Part shown: piece after piece, positions 1 through 7,965 of the stretch | Layout of the letters: each line of letters starts with the position of its first letter | Numbering within the stretch: position 1 is the stretch's first letter | Source: Alphaproteobacteria bacterium GWF2_58_20 | GTDB taxonomy: Bacteria > Pseudomonadota > Alphaproteobacteria > UBA1247 | Reading direction: 5' to 3' | DNA length: 64,000 bases | NCBI GenBank assembly: GCA_001768735.1 | Contig: MEMB01000002.1 | Coordinates: 492,696 to 556,695, forward strand | Position numbers and translations under genes: made by a program | Notes under the pieces: model-generated | What the model saw: only the letters and a program-made list of their open reading frames with translations | Database searches by the model: none | Told to the model about the DNA's origin: nothing

Positions 1-506
1 GGCAGGAAACCGCTGAAGCCGGTATTTACGCCATTGGTGATGTTACCGGGCCACCCTGCCTTGCACACAAGGCCAGTCATGAGGGCGTGGTTGCAGCGGA
101 AGTCATTGCCGGACTTGATCCGCACCCTGTAAAACCTTGCTGCATCCCTGGATTTTCCTATACAAATCCTCAGGTTGCCTCGGTTGGCATGACGGAAGCC
201 CAGGCCCGGGAATGCAGGCTTGATGTACGCGTTGGCCATTTCCCTTTCCGTGCCAATGGCAAGGCCATTGCCATGGGGGAACTGGAAGGGATGGTCAAAA
301 CCATCTTTGATGCCAAAACAGGAGAACTTCTGGGCGCCCACATGCTGGGGCTTGAGGTGAAAGAACTCATTTCCGTCTTTGCTCTCGCCAAGGAAATGGA
401 AGCCACGGAAGAAGATTTCATCCGGACGGTCTTCCCGCATCCAACCCTGTCGGAAACCACCCACGAATCCGTGCTTGATGCCTTTGGACGCGTGATGCAT
501 GTCTGA
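1..506 (+). CDS. lpdA: Dihydrolipoyl dehydrogenase, C-terminal part (5' end outside window)
   Basis: The open frame enters from the left edge (first full codon at position 3) and ends at 504-506. The visible part starts in the FAD-binding segment ([18 protein letters not shown]), followed by the dimerisation domain. Near the end is HPTLSE, in which the His and the Glu five residues later form the catalytic pair of this flavoenzyme family. The enzyme (E3) reoxidises lipoyl groups of 2-oxoacid dehydrogenase complexes. The gene overlaps lipA by 8 bases, so lipoate synthesis and use are co-transcribed. About two thirds of the protein, including the redox disulphide, lies outside the window. Confidence 0.95.
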   Translation, partial: QETAEAGIYAIGDVTGPPCLAHKASHEGVVAAEVIAGLDPHPVKPCCIPGFSYTNPQVASVGMTEAQARECRLDVRVGHFPFRANGKAIAMGELEGMVKTIFDAKTGELLGAHMLGLEVKELISVFALAKEMEATEEDFIRTVFPHPTLSETTHESVLDAFGRVMHV

Positions 507-1431
507 AGCAGGCCGGGGCAGATATCCTGACAAACAGCGCTTTCCGGAACAAATGCTTCCGGAAAAACCCTCATGGCTGCGTGTCAAGGCACCATCCCGG
601 GAATCCCTTGAAAAAACGCGCAACCTCATGCAGGGGCTGGGCTTGCACACGGTCTGCGAAGAAGCTGCCTGCCCAAATGCTGGCGAATGCTGGGGAAAAC
701 GGCATGCCGCCTTCCTGATCATGGGAGGCATCTGCACCCGTTCCTGCGGATTTTGCAACGTGGCCACAGGCAAGCCGGGCCCGCTTGATGCCGATGAACC
801 CCGCCATGTTGCCGAAGCCGTAGCAAAACTGGGCCTCAAGCATGCTGTCATCACTTCCGTGGACCGGGACGACCTCAATGATGGGGGGGCCGGCCACTTT
901 GCAGAAACCATTGCGATGATCCGCAAAACATCACCGGAAACCACCATTGAGGTCTTGACACCAGACTTTAGGAATAAAGATCAATCTATTGATATTGTGG
1001 TAAATGCAAAGCCAGATGTTTTTAACCACAACCTGGAAACCGTACCGCGGCTTTACCCGTCCATTCGGCCAGGCGCCCGTTATTTCACCTCGCTTCAACT
1101 GCTGGCTGAAGTTCGGCGAAAAGATCCATCCATTTTCACAAAGTCCGGTCTCATGCTGGGGCTGGGAGAAAGCCGGGAAGAAGTTCTGCAAGTCATGGAT
1201 GATCTGCGCTCAGCCGATGTGGATTTCCTGACTTTGGGACAATACCTGCCTCCCACACGGAAACATGCGCCACTCATGAAATTCTGGTCCCCGGAAGAAT
1301 TCCAGGAACTGGAGCAGGTGGCCCGTGCAAAAGGATTCCTCATGGTTGCCGCATCGCCCCTGACGCGATCTTCGCATCATGCAGGCGAAGATTTTGAACG
1401 ATTACGGGCTGTTCGCCCACAGAAGGAGTAA
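499..1431 (+). CDS. lipA: Lipoyl synthase (radical SAM)
   Basis: 310 residues, normal for LipA. The enzyme inserts two sulfur atoms into protein-bound octanoyl groups. The auxiliary cluster cysteines are C53, C58 and C64 ([13 protein letters not shown]), and the radical-SAM cluster is C79-x3-C83-x2-C86 (CTRSCGFC). The C-terminal RSSHHAGE matches the family's conserved serine-containing end, whose Ser ligates the auxiliary cluster. The ATG at 499 lies inside the end of lpdA, giving an 8-base overlap and probable translational coupling. The downstream COQ10/RatA gene follows after 4 bases, the order commonly seen in alphaproteobacteria. Confidence 0.97.
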   Translation: MSEAGRGRYPDKQRFPEQMLPEKPSWLRVKAPSRESLEKTRNLMQGLGLHTVCEEAACPNAGECWGKRHAAFLIMGGICTRSCGFCNVATGKPGPLDADEPRHVAEAVAKLGLKHAVITSVDRDDLNDGGAGHFAETIAMIRKTSPETTIEVLTPDFRNKDQSIDIVVNAKPDVFNHNLETVPRLYPSIRPGARYFTSLQLLAEVRRKDPSIFTKSGLMLGLGESREEVLQVMDDLRSADVDFLTLGQYLPPTRKHAPLMKFWSPEEFQELEQVARAKGFLMVAASPLTRSSHHAGEDFERLRAVRPQKE

Positions 1432-1435
1432 AGAC

Positions 1436-1876
1436 ATGATTATTTTCAATGCGGAAGAACATGTCCCCTACACAGCCAAACAAATGTTTGACCTCGTATC
1501 TGACATTGAAAAATACCCGGAATTTGTGCCCGGTTGCCGCCACGTTTCCATTCTCTGGCGTGAAGAATCCCGCGTGGAAGCCCGCATGCAATCGACTTTC
1601 ATGGGATTTTCCATCGATTTCACGTCAAAGATCATCCTGGAGGCGCCATCCAGCATCGAGATTTCCAACATCAGCCAGCCCTTCCGGCGCTTTTTTGCAC
1701 ATTGGTCCTTTGAACCCCGGGAAAATGACGGGTGCATTGTTTCCTACAAGATGGAAATTGAAACTCCCATGGCCTTCATGGATAGCATCTTCTCATCCCT
1801 GCAGGGAATCTCCGGACGCAGGACCGTGGCTGCCTTCATGGAACGGGCAAAAACACTTTACGACATAAAATCCTGA
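1436..1876 (+). CDS. RatA/COQ10-type START-like protein (ubiquinone-binding family)
   Basis: 146 residues from the ATG at 1436, which has the strong Shine-Dalgarno AGAAGGAG just upstream; longer in-frame starts lie within lipA and are not needed. The protein has the polyketide-cyclase/START-like pattern of the COQ10/RatA family (YTAKQMFDLVSDIEKYPEF near the N-terminus, FMERAKTLY near the C-terminus). COQ10 proteins bind ubiquinone and support respiration; the E. coli homologue RatA was described as a ribosome-association toxin. Its place directly after lipA, 4 bases away, suggests the respiratory role here. The 3' end overlaps the convergent cinA-type gene by 19 bases. Confidence 0.88.
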   Translation: MIIFNAEEHVPYTAKQMFDLVSDIEKYPEFVPGCRHVSILWREESRVEARMQSTFMGFSIDFTSKIILEAPSSIEISNISQPFRRFFAHWSFEPRENDGCIVSYKMEIETPMAFMDSIFSSLQGISGRRTVAAFMERAKTLYDIKS

Positions 1877-2355
1877 ATCATTTTCAGGCCACGAAGAAGC
1901 GCAGCCATGCGCACGTCTTCGCGATTACCGGGGAAAACATGGCGTTCATGAACGCAGCGCCCATCGCGGCCTGCCACACATAAATGCACAAGGCCAACCG
2001 GACGGCCTTCCGTTGCGCCGCCTGGCCCCGCAATTCCTGTCACGGAAAATGTAAAATCGGCATGGGAATGCGCAAGTGTTCCCTGGGCCATGGCCCGCGC
2101 CGTTTCTTCGGAAACAGCTGTGAACGTGCGCAGGATTTCAGGAGAAACATCAAGATTTTCCTGCTTGGCGATGTTGGTGTACACCACGAAGCCGCGCTCC
2201 AGAACACTGGATGATCCCGGAATGGAGGTGATGGCAGAAGCCACAAGTCCCCCCGTGCAGGATTCTGCAAGTGCAAGGGTTTTTCCGGAAATCAGGCAGG
2301 TTTCCACAATCTTTTGTGCCAGCAGGAAAACGTCCTGTGGAAAAGGGAAGGTCAT
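1858..2355 (-). CDS. pncC: CinA C-terminal family nicotinamide-nucleotide amidohydrolase
   Basis: 165 residues, the size of stand-alone CinA C-terminal proteins. It deamidates nicotinamide mononucleotide to nicotinate mononucleotide in NAD recycling. Family motifs are AESCTGG near residue 30, with the likely catalytic Ser, and SVTGIAGPGGATEGRPVG. The molybdopterin-binding N-terminal domain of full-length CinA is absent, as in E. coli PncC. The start overlaps the pgpA stop by 4 bases (ATGA), so the two are translationally coupled. It converges on the COQ10 gene with a 19-base overlap and no room for a separate terminator. Confidence 0.9.
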   Translation of the reverse strand: MTFPFPQDVFLLAQKIVETCLISGKTLALAESCTGGLVASAITSIPGSSSVLERGFVVYTNIAKQENLDVSPEILRTFTAVSEETARAMAQGTLAHSHADFTFSVTGIAGPGGATEGRPVGLVHLCVAGRDGRCVHERHVFPGNREDVRMAALLRGLKMIQDFMS

Positions 2356-2837
2356 GGCATGATCCCCGCTGTGTGAATTCCCAAAAGCACCAAAGCGCCC
2401 ATGATCCCTGCCACCACATCATCCATCATGACACCAAACGCGCCTGGAACCTTGCGATCAAAATAGCAGGCCGGCCAAGGTTTTGTCACATCAAACAGTC
2501 GGAACAGGATAAACGCAAGAGCCAGATCCGGCAGGTTTCCGGGCCGCATCGCCGCCATGGCAATGAGCTGTCCAGACACTTCATCAATCACCACCATGCC
2601 GGAATCATGCTCGGCCTTTTCCATGGCCGGAATGGCAATCATCCCCAGAACAAAGGCGATCAAGGCACCAGCAAGCAGGGGAAAGGGACCGGAAAGGATA
2701 AAAGCCAGGGGCAGGGTTACAAGGGATCCCGCCGTTCCAGGTGCCCAACGAAAACGTCCAATGCCAAAAACCGTAGCCAGCATGACGGAAGGATTGCGTC
2801 CGCAGATGCCTTGGGGAAGGGGAAGGAAAATGGGCAT
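2352..2837 (-). CDS. pgpA: Phosphatidylglycerophosphatase A
   Basis: 161 residues from the ATG at 2837. That ATG overlaps the TGA of the upstream ankyrin gene (TGATG) and has AGGAG about 10 bases upstream; an alternative start ten codons earlier is less likely. PgpA dephosphorylates phosphatidylglycerophosphate to phosphatidylglycerol in the inner membrane. The family signature is visible: GxGRFRWAPGTAGSL near the N-terminus, VVIDEVSGQLIA in the middle, FRLFDVTKPWP, and DDVVAGIMG at the end, with several hydrophobic helices. It is coupled to the cinA-type gene downstream. This pgpA-cinA pair is normal in alphaproteobacteria, but the adjoining ispDF gene is missing here. Confidence 0.92.
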   Translation of the reverse strand: MPIFLPLPQGICGRNPSVMLATVFGIGRFRWAPGTAGSLVTLPLAFILSGPFPLLAGALIAFVLGMIAIPAMEKAEHDSGMVVIDEVSGQLIAMAAMRPGNLPDLALAFILFRLFDVTKPWPACYFDRKVPGAFGVMMDDVVAGIMGALVLLGIHTAGIMP

Positions 2838-3199
2838 CAATTCACGGCTCCTGGCGTTGGTGCGCAAACAAGAAGGGTTTTGCGCAGAGCAGGGGACATT
2901 GTTGCGATCCCCACAATATTTTTGGAAGCTGAGAGGAAAATGAGGTCGGGCATCTCGGCAAAATCGTGTGCGGTAAAACCGTTCATGTCTTTGGCATTTC
3001 CGTCCACCCCGTTTTGCAGCAACACTTCACAAAGGGGATGATTGTGGCTTGCAGCCGCAAAATGCAGGGGGGTGCATCCCTGAAAATTGCGGACAGATGC
3101 CTGAGCCCCCATGGCAAGCAGGCTGCGGGTCCTGTCCACATCCCCGTCAAGGACGGCTTCAAACAGCATCTGGTTTTTATATTCCTGATCATCATCCAT
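2837..3199 (-). CDS. Small ankyrin-repeat protein
   Basis: About 120 residues from the ATG at 3199 (MDDDQEYKNQMLFEAV); a longer frame reaches 3271 but the extra N-terminus has no ankyrin pattern and neither start has a convincing ribosome site. One clear repeat is seen (GCTPLHFAAASHNHPLCEVLL), flanked by two divergent ones (LFEAVLDGDVDRTRSLLAMGA and GFTAHDFAE). Such proteins usually act by protein binding; no partner can be named. It is the first gene of the ankyrin-pgpA-pncC operon, coupled to pgpA through TGATG. Confidence 0.7.
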   Translation of the reverse strand: MDDDQEYKNQMLFEAVLDGDVDRTRSLLAMGAQASVRNFQGCTPLHFAAASHNHPLCEVLLQNGVDGNAKDMNGFTAHDFAEMPDLIFLSASKNIVGIATMSPALRKTLLVCAPTPGAVN

Positions 3200-3362
3200 G
3201 GGGCCATCATAACAAAACCGGAGCAAGTTCCGCCACGCAAAATTTGCATTCCACCCATGCAGGAAGCACATGTCGGGAATCCTCTGCCCCGGTGGATGGA
3301 TTTTCCCTGAAAGAAGACAACAAAATGAACAGGAACCCTGCCGGAAAACGGGAAAATTTCCA

Positions 3363-3391
3363 TTGCCTATTTTTTAGGCAGACCATACACT
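3363..3391 (+). promoter_or_regulatory. Candidate promoter for the ntrC-like/ntrYX operon
   Basis: TTGCCT (3363-3368) and TACACT (3386-3391) are spaced by 17 bases, each matching 4 of 6 sigma-70 consensus positions, and would start transcription about 38 bases before the GTG at 3436. A short inverted repeat, TGCCTA/TAGGCA around five T (3364-3380), overlaps the -35 box and spacer. It was found by eye only. Confidence 0.35.
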
Positions 3392-3435
3392 ACGGACTTC
3401 TTGTTCAACACGCATTTTGAAAGCAGGACTTCCTG

Positions 3436-4416
3436 GTGCCTTTTTCATCCGGACAACTCCCTCCACAAGGAACATCTCGTGCTGCAACCGACATCCGCCA
3501 GCTGATCCTGCGCCTGGCCGGAAGCGACCTGCCAGTCATGATTTTCGGGGAAACGGGGACGGGGAAGGAACTCATCGCCAAGGCCCTGCATGAAAATGGG
3601 AAATGGTGTAGCGGTACCTTTGTCACCATGCCGCTGGAAACGCGCCCGCAGGGAGAAACCGACCTTGCTGCCATCTGGCAGGAAAAACTTCACAATGCCC
3701 GAGGCGGCACCCTTTATGTGGATGACGTCGCCGAATTGCCCATGCCTCTCCAGCTCTCCCTGCTGACACATTTTGTGGATGGGCAGGAACAGTCTTTCCG
3801 CCTCATCACGTCAACCCGCAGGGATATGGCTGCGCGGGTTCGGCGTGGCGTTTTCCGGGAAGACCTCCTTGTTCGCATCAATGTGGCTGCCATCCGCATT
3901 CCGCCGCTGCGGCGGCGCACGGAAGATATTCCCCTGCTTTTTGAGGCCTTTGCGGAACGCTGCGTTGCCGAAGGCGACATTGCCAAGACACTGGATGAAA
4001 GTGCGGCATCCGCGCTTCTCAAACATTCCTGGCCGGGGAATGTCCGGGAACTCAAAAATCTGGCCCGCACCATCACAGTGCTTTGTCCCCACAGCATCAT
4101 CAGCCAAGAGGATGTGGAAAGCGCCCTCCGCCACAGCGCCGCGCCAACCGACATAGAGGAACGCGGAATTGGCGCGTCTGTTGAACGCCAGCTCCGACGT
4201 TATTTTGCTGCCCATTCAGGAAGCCTTCCCATGCCGGGCCTTTATGACCGCATCATTCATGAGGTGGAAAAACCGCTGATTACCCTGGCGCTTGAGGCAA
4301 CAGGTGGCAACCAGATCAAATCGGCAGAACTTCTTGGGGTCAACCGCAATACCCTGAGACGGAAGATGCTGGATCTTGGCCTTGCGATTGAAACGCGCCG
4401 GGGAAGGAAATCATGA
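3436..4416 (+). CDS. NtrC-like AAA+ regulator without receiver domain or GAFTGA loop
   Basis: 326 residues from a GTG start with CAGGA seven bases upstream. The protein begins directly in the AAA+ domain: Walker A GETGTGKE (near residue 38), Walker B GGTLYVDD, sensor I ITSTRRD, arginine-finger segment FREDLLVRINV and PPLRRRTEDIP. The C-terminus is a Fis-type helix-turn-helix closely resembling NtrC (GGNQIKSAELLGVNRNTLRRK). Two parts of normal NtrC are missing: the phosphoacceptor receiver domain, and the loop between Walker A and B that carries GAFTGA, the sigma-54 contact. Walker B ends DD instead of DE. It sits where ntrB-ntrC normally precede ntrY and overlaps ntrY by 4 bases. It is probably a remodelled NtrC acting without sigma-54, or decaying. 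Confidence 0.85.
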   Translation: MPFSSGQLPPQGTSRAATDIRQLILRLAGSDLPVMIFGETGTGKELIAKALHENGKWCSGTFVTMPLETRPQGETDLAAIWQEKLHNARGGTLYVDDVAELPMPLQLSLLTHFVDGQEQSFRLITSTRRDMAARVRRGVFREDLLVRINVAAIRIPPLRRRTEDIPLLFEAFAERCVAEGDIAKTLDESAASALLKHSWPGNVRELKNLARTITVLCPHSIISQEDVESALRHSAAPTDIEERGIGASVERQLRRYFAAHSGSLPMPGLYDRIIHEVEKPLITLALEATGGNQIKSAELLGVNRNTLRRKMLDLGLAIETRRGRKS

Positions 4417-6581
4417 AAAAACTTTTTCAAAAACTGCCTTACCTCCTCAGCGTCGCGGCCATCCTCCTGGGAGGCGCCACCTATGCCGCGCTGATTGAAG
4501 CCCCGCCTTTTGGGGCAGGGAAGGCGGCACTTTACCTCCTCATCAACATCGACATCGCTGTCCTGCTGCTTCTGGGCGGCCTCATCGCCCGAAAACTGGC
4601 CTACATATGGGGAGAACGGCGGCGTGGGGCAGCTGGCGCACGCCTTCATGCCAATTTTGTGACCGCTTTTAGTCTGGCTACCGCACTTCCGGCCATCTTT
4701 ATGGCCATTCTCACGTCCTATGTCTTCAACTTCGGTCTGCAAAGCTGGTTCAGCGACCGCGTCAGAACCGCCATTGAAGCCTCACAGGCCGTTGCCCAAG
4801 CCTATCTTGAGGAACACCAGCAGGTCATCAAATCCGATGCCATGGCCATGGCGGCTGATCTCAACCGCGAGGCCTACCTGCTCATTGGCAATAAAAACCG
4901 CATGGATTCCGTCATCAGCACCCAGGCCTTCTTGCGCAACCTGCCGGAAGTCGTGGTGTTTGATGGCACCCGAAACATCTGGGGGCAAAGCGCCGCAGCC
5001 AGCAAGCTGTCGCCCAACATCATCACTCAGCCCATGCTGGAACAGGCTGGGGAAGGGGAAATAGTCCTCATTCCCGGCAATGAAAACAACAATCGCGTGC
5101 GCGCCCTCCTGAAACTGGATGGGTATTATGACAGCTACCTGCTTGTCGGGCGTCCGATTGAAGCCAGGGTCCTCGCCCATGTCGCCACAACAGAAGGGGC
5201 AGCGGAGGCCTATCACGACCTTGAGCAGAGAAGGGAAAACCTCCAGCTTTCCGTGACCCTTATTTTTGGCCTTGTCATGCTGCTTCTCATGCTCGTGGCC
5301 ATATGGGCGGCCATGGGATATGCCAACCGCATCATTGACCCCATCGGGGAGATCATACGGACGGCCGAACTGGTTCGGGCGGGCGACCTTTCTGCCCGGG
5401 TGCCACACACAAATCCGCGCAATGAACTTTCAAGGCTTGCACGGGCTTTCAATCGCATGACCCGCCAACTTCAGGAACAGCAGGCAGGCCTGATTAGCGC
5501 CAACACCCAGCTGGATGAACGCAGGCGTTTCAGCGAGGCCGTCCTTTCAGGGGTCAGCGCCGGCGTCATTGGATGTGATGCCAGCGGGCGCATTCGCCTT
5601 GCAAACCAGTCTGCCATTCAGCTTGTGGATGAAACGGAAGAACATATCCTTTCCTCACGCCTGACCACACTGTTTCCTGAGGCGGAACAAATGCTCGGAG
5701 CGCTTTCGGAAAAACCGGAAACCGCGCTGGATGCGCAAATGCGCTTTCTCAAGCCGGATGGAACGGAACGCGTCTTTTTTGTGCGTGGCGTGGCAGAACA
5801 TGCGGGGGGGGAAGTCTCCGGCATTGTCGTCACCTTTGATGATATCACCGATCTCCTTTCTGCGCAGCGCAAGGCAGCCTGGGCAGATGTGGCGCGCCGC
5901 ATTGCCCATGAAATCAAGAATCCGCTCACACCCATCCAGCTGGCAGCTGAACGCCTGCATCGTCGTTACCACAAGGAAATCACTAGCGATCCCGCCATTT
6001 TTGAAGCCTGCACAGCCACCATCATCCGGCAGGTGGGCGATATTGGTCGCATGGTGGATGAATTCTCGGCCTTTGCTCGCATGCCGCAAGCTGTCATGAA
6101 GATCGAGGACCTTGGTGACATCTGCTTCCAGCCAGTCTTTTTGCAAAAACAGGCGCATGGAAGCATCCATTTCGATTTCCGGGCCAGTGCTGCCCACATC
6201 AAGGCGCGCTGCGATGCCCGTCAAATTACCCAGGCACTGACCAATCTCCTGCAAAATGCGGTGGATGCAATTGATGGCCGGGAAGGGGAAAACCTGTCTG
6301 CCGGAGAAGTCCTCATCCGCCTTGAGGAAGATGGCGAAATGGGGCGCATCATTGTGTGTGACAATGGGCGCGGACTGCCCATCGGCGATCGCGAGCGGCT
6401 CATGGAGCCTTATGTGACAACCCGCCAGAAAGGAACAGGTCTTGGCCTTGCCATCGTGAGAAAGATCATGGAAGACCATCGCGGACAGCTCATCCTGTCG
6501 GACCGCACGGATGGTGCGGCCGGGGCACAAGTCACCTTGGTATTCCCCAAAGGCGCAGGTGAGGAGGAAACTGATGGCTGA
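4413..6581 (+). CDS. ntrY: NtrY-type membrane sensor histidine kinase
   Basis: 722 residues, typical NtrY. Three transmembrane helices lie in the first ~105 residues, then a periplasmic sensor region to ~280, a fourth helix at ~280-302, a HAMP domain (ANRIIDPIGEIIRTAELV), a PAS domain (~370-470), the HisKA dimerisation helix with phospho-accepting His near residue 499 (RRIAHEIKNPLTPIQLAAER), and an ATPase domain (LLQNAVDAI, DNGRGLP, GTGLGLAIV). It phosphorylates NtrX and, in alphaproteobacteria, links nitrogen, redox and envelope signals. It is coupled by 4-base and 8-base overlaps to its upstream and downstream neighbours. Confidence 0.93.
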   Translation: MKKLFQKLPYLLSVAAILLGGATYAALIEAPPFGAGKAALYLLINIDIAVLLLLGGLIARKLAYIWGERRRGAAGARLHANFVTAFSLATALPAIFMAILTSYVFNFGLQSWFSDRVRTAIEASQAVAQAYLEEHQQVIKSDAMAMAADLNREAYLLIGNKNRMDSVISTQAFLRNLPEVVVFDGTRNIWGQSAAASKLSPNIITQPMLEQAGEGEIVLIPGNENNNRVRALLKLDGYYDSYLLVGRPIEARVLAHVATTEGAAEAYHDLEQRRENLQLSVTLIFGLVMLLLMLVAIWAAMGYANRIIDPIGEIIRTAELVRAGDLSARVPHTNPRNELSRLARAFNRMTRQLQEQQAGLISANTQLDERRRFSEAVLSGVSAGVIGCDASGRIRLANQSAIQLVDETEEHILSSRLTTLFPEAEQMLGALSEKPETALDAQMRFLKPDGTERVFFVRGVAEHAGGEVSGIVVTFDDITDLLSAQRKAAWADVARRIAHEIKNPLTPIQLAAERLHRRYHKEITSDPAIFEACTATIIRQVGDIGRMVDEFSAFARMPQAVMKIEDLGDICFQPVFLQKQAHGSIHFDFRASAAHIKARCDARQITQALTNLLQNAVDAIDGREGENLSAGEVLIRLEEDGEMGRIIVCDNGRGLPIGDRERLMEPYVTTRQKGTGLGLAIVRKIMEDHRGQLILSDRTDGAAGAQVTLVFPKGAGEEETDG

Positions 6582-7965
6582 AATCCTGATTGTCGATGAT
6601 GAAAAGGATATCAGGGACCTGATTGCAGGCATCCTTGAGGATGAGGGATACACAACGCGCCAGGCGGGCAGCGCCGATGAAGCGCTGGAAACCATTTCAA
6701 AGCGCCCGCCACAACTCGTCGTTCTTGACATCTGGCTTGAGGGAAGCCGCCTTGATGGTCTGGGCATCCTTGCCGAGATCCACAAGACACAGCCTGACAT
6801 GCCTGTCATCATGATCAGCGGTCACGGTACCGTTGAGGTTGCCATGACAGCCATGCGCCATGGGGCATCCGATTTCATTGAAAAACCTTTCCAGAGCGAC
6901 CGCCTTCTGATGGTGATCGCCAAAACCCTGGAATCTTTCCGGATGCGCCAGGAAAACATGGCTCTGCGCCAGCGCGCGGGCGTTGCGGACATCATTGATG
7001 GAATGTCGCCCGCCATCCAGCAACTCCGCGGTACGATCGAACGCGTTGCCAAAACAAGTTGCCGTGTCCTGATTACGGGCGCGCCCGGTAGCGGCAAGGA
7101 AGTTGTCGCCCGCCTCATTCACCGCAAATCCGAACGTACCGAAGGCCCCTTTGTTGTCATCAACTGTGCGAGCATGCAGCCGGACAGGCTTGAAACCGAA
7201 CTTTTTGGGACAGAAACCGGGCAGGGGGGGAAACCCCGCAAGATTGGCGTTCTGGAACAGGCCAATGGGGGGACGTTGCTACTGGATGAAGTCGCAGACA
7301 TGCCCATTGAAACCCAGGGAAAAATTGTCAGGGCGCTTCAAAACCTGACTTTTGAAAGGGTGGGCGGCAACTCCCGCGTTGAAGTGGATGTGCGGGTCAT
7401 TGCCTCTTCCGCCCGCGACCTTCAGGAAGAAATGGATTCTGGCCGCTTCCGGCAGGATCTCTTTTTCCGGCTGAATGTTGTCCCGTTGCACGTCCCATCC
7501 TTGAATCAACGCATTGAAGATATTCCAGTCCTTGCCCGCATGTTCCTTGAACAGTTTTCGGCAACCAGTGGAAATGGGGGGGGACGTGTTCTTGCCGAAG
7601 ATGCGATTACCGCCATGCAAATGTACGCTTGGCCCGGCAATGTCCGACAGCTCAGAAATGTCCTGGAATGGCTCATCATCATGGGGGCTGGAGGCAGTGA
7701 CGGTACCATTCATGCCGCAGCCCTGCCGCCGGAAATCACACAGAGAACCACGGAAGCAAATGCTTCGTCCGGGGGGGCGGAAATCATGTCCCTGCCGCTG
7801 AGGGATGCCAGGGAACAGTTTGAACGCGACTACCTGACCGCGCAGCTTTCCCGTTTTGGCGGCAACATTTCCAAAACAGCCACATTTGTCGGTATGGAAC
7901 GTTCAGCCCTGCACAGGAAACTCAAGTCACTCGGCATGGCCGGGGGAGAGGAAGCAAACCCATGA
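6574..7965 (+). CDS. ntrX: NtrX response regulator (AAA+ type)
   Basis: 463 residues from the ATG at 6574, preceded by GAGGAGG; a longer frame starting inside ntrY is unnecessary. The order is receiver domain (phosphoacceptor D near residue 52 in LDIWLEG, K in IEKPF), AAA+ domain (Walker A GAPGSGKE near 170, Walker B GGTLLLDE, FRQDLFFRLNVVPL) and Fis-type helix-turn-helix at the end. The GAFTGA loop is absent (ELFGTETGQGGKPRK occupies its place), a known trait of alphaproteobacterial NtrX, which is therefore not expected to activate sigma-54 polymerase. It is the cognate regulator of NtrY and overlaps trkA by 4 bases. Confidence 0.94.
   Translation: MAEILIVDDEKDIRDLIAGILEDEGYTTRQAGSADEALETISKRPPQLVVLDIWLEGSRLDGLGILAEIHKTQPDMPVIMISGHGTVEVAMTAMRHGASDFIEKPFQSDRLLMVIAKTLESFRMRQENMALRQRAGVADIIDGMSPAIQQLRGTIERVAKTSCRVLITGAPGSGKEVVARLIHRKSERTEGPFVVINCASMQPDRLETELFGTETGQGGKPRKIGVLEQANGGTLLLDEVADMPIETQGKIVRALQNLTFERVGGNSRVEVDVRVIASSARDLQEEMDSGRFRQDLFFRLNVVPLHVPSLNQRIEDIPVLARMFLEQFSATSGNGGGRVLAEDAITAMQMYAWPGNVRQLRNVLEWLIIMGAGGSDGTIHAAALPPEITQRTTEANASSGGAEIMSLPLRDAREQFERDYLTAQLSRFGGNISKTATFVGMERSALHRKLKSLGMAGGEEANP

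Noticed and set aside
5655..6812. 385-codon antisense frame opposite ntrY/ntrX
   Set aside because: Fully covered by the kinase and regulator domains on +; no recognisable protein features.
6574..7965. Loss of GAFTGA in NtrX taken as unusual
   Set aside because: Absence of this loop is a general feature of alphaproteobacterial NtrX and not special to this genome.
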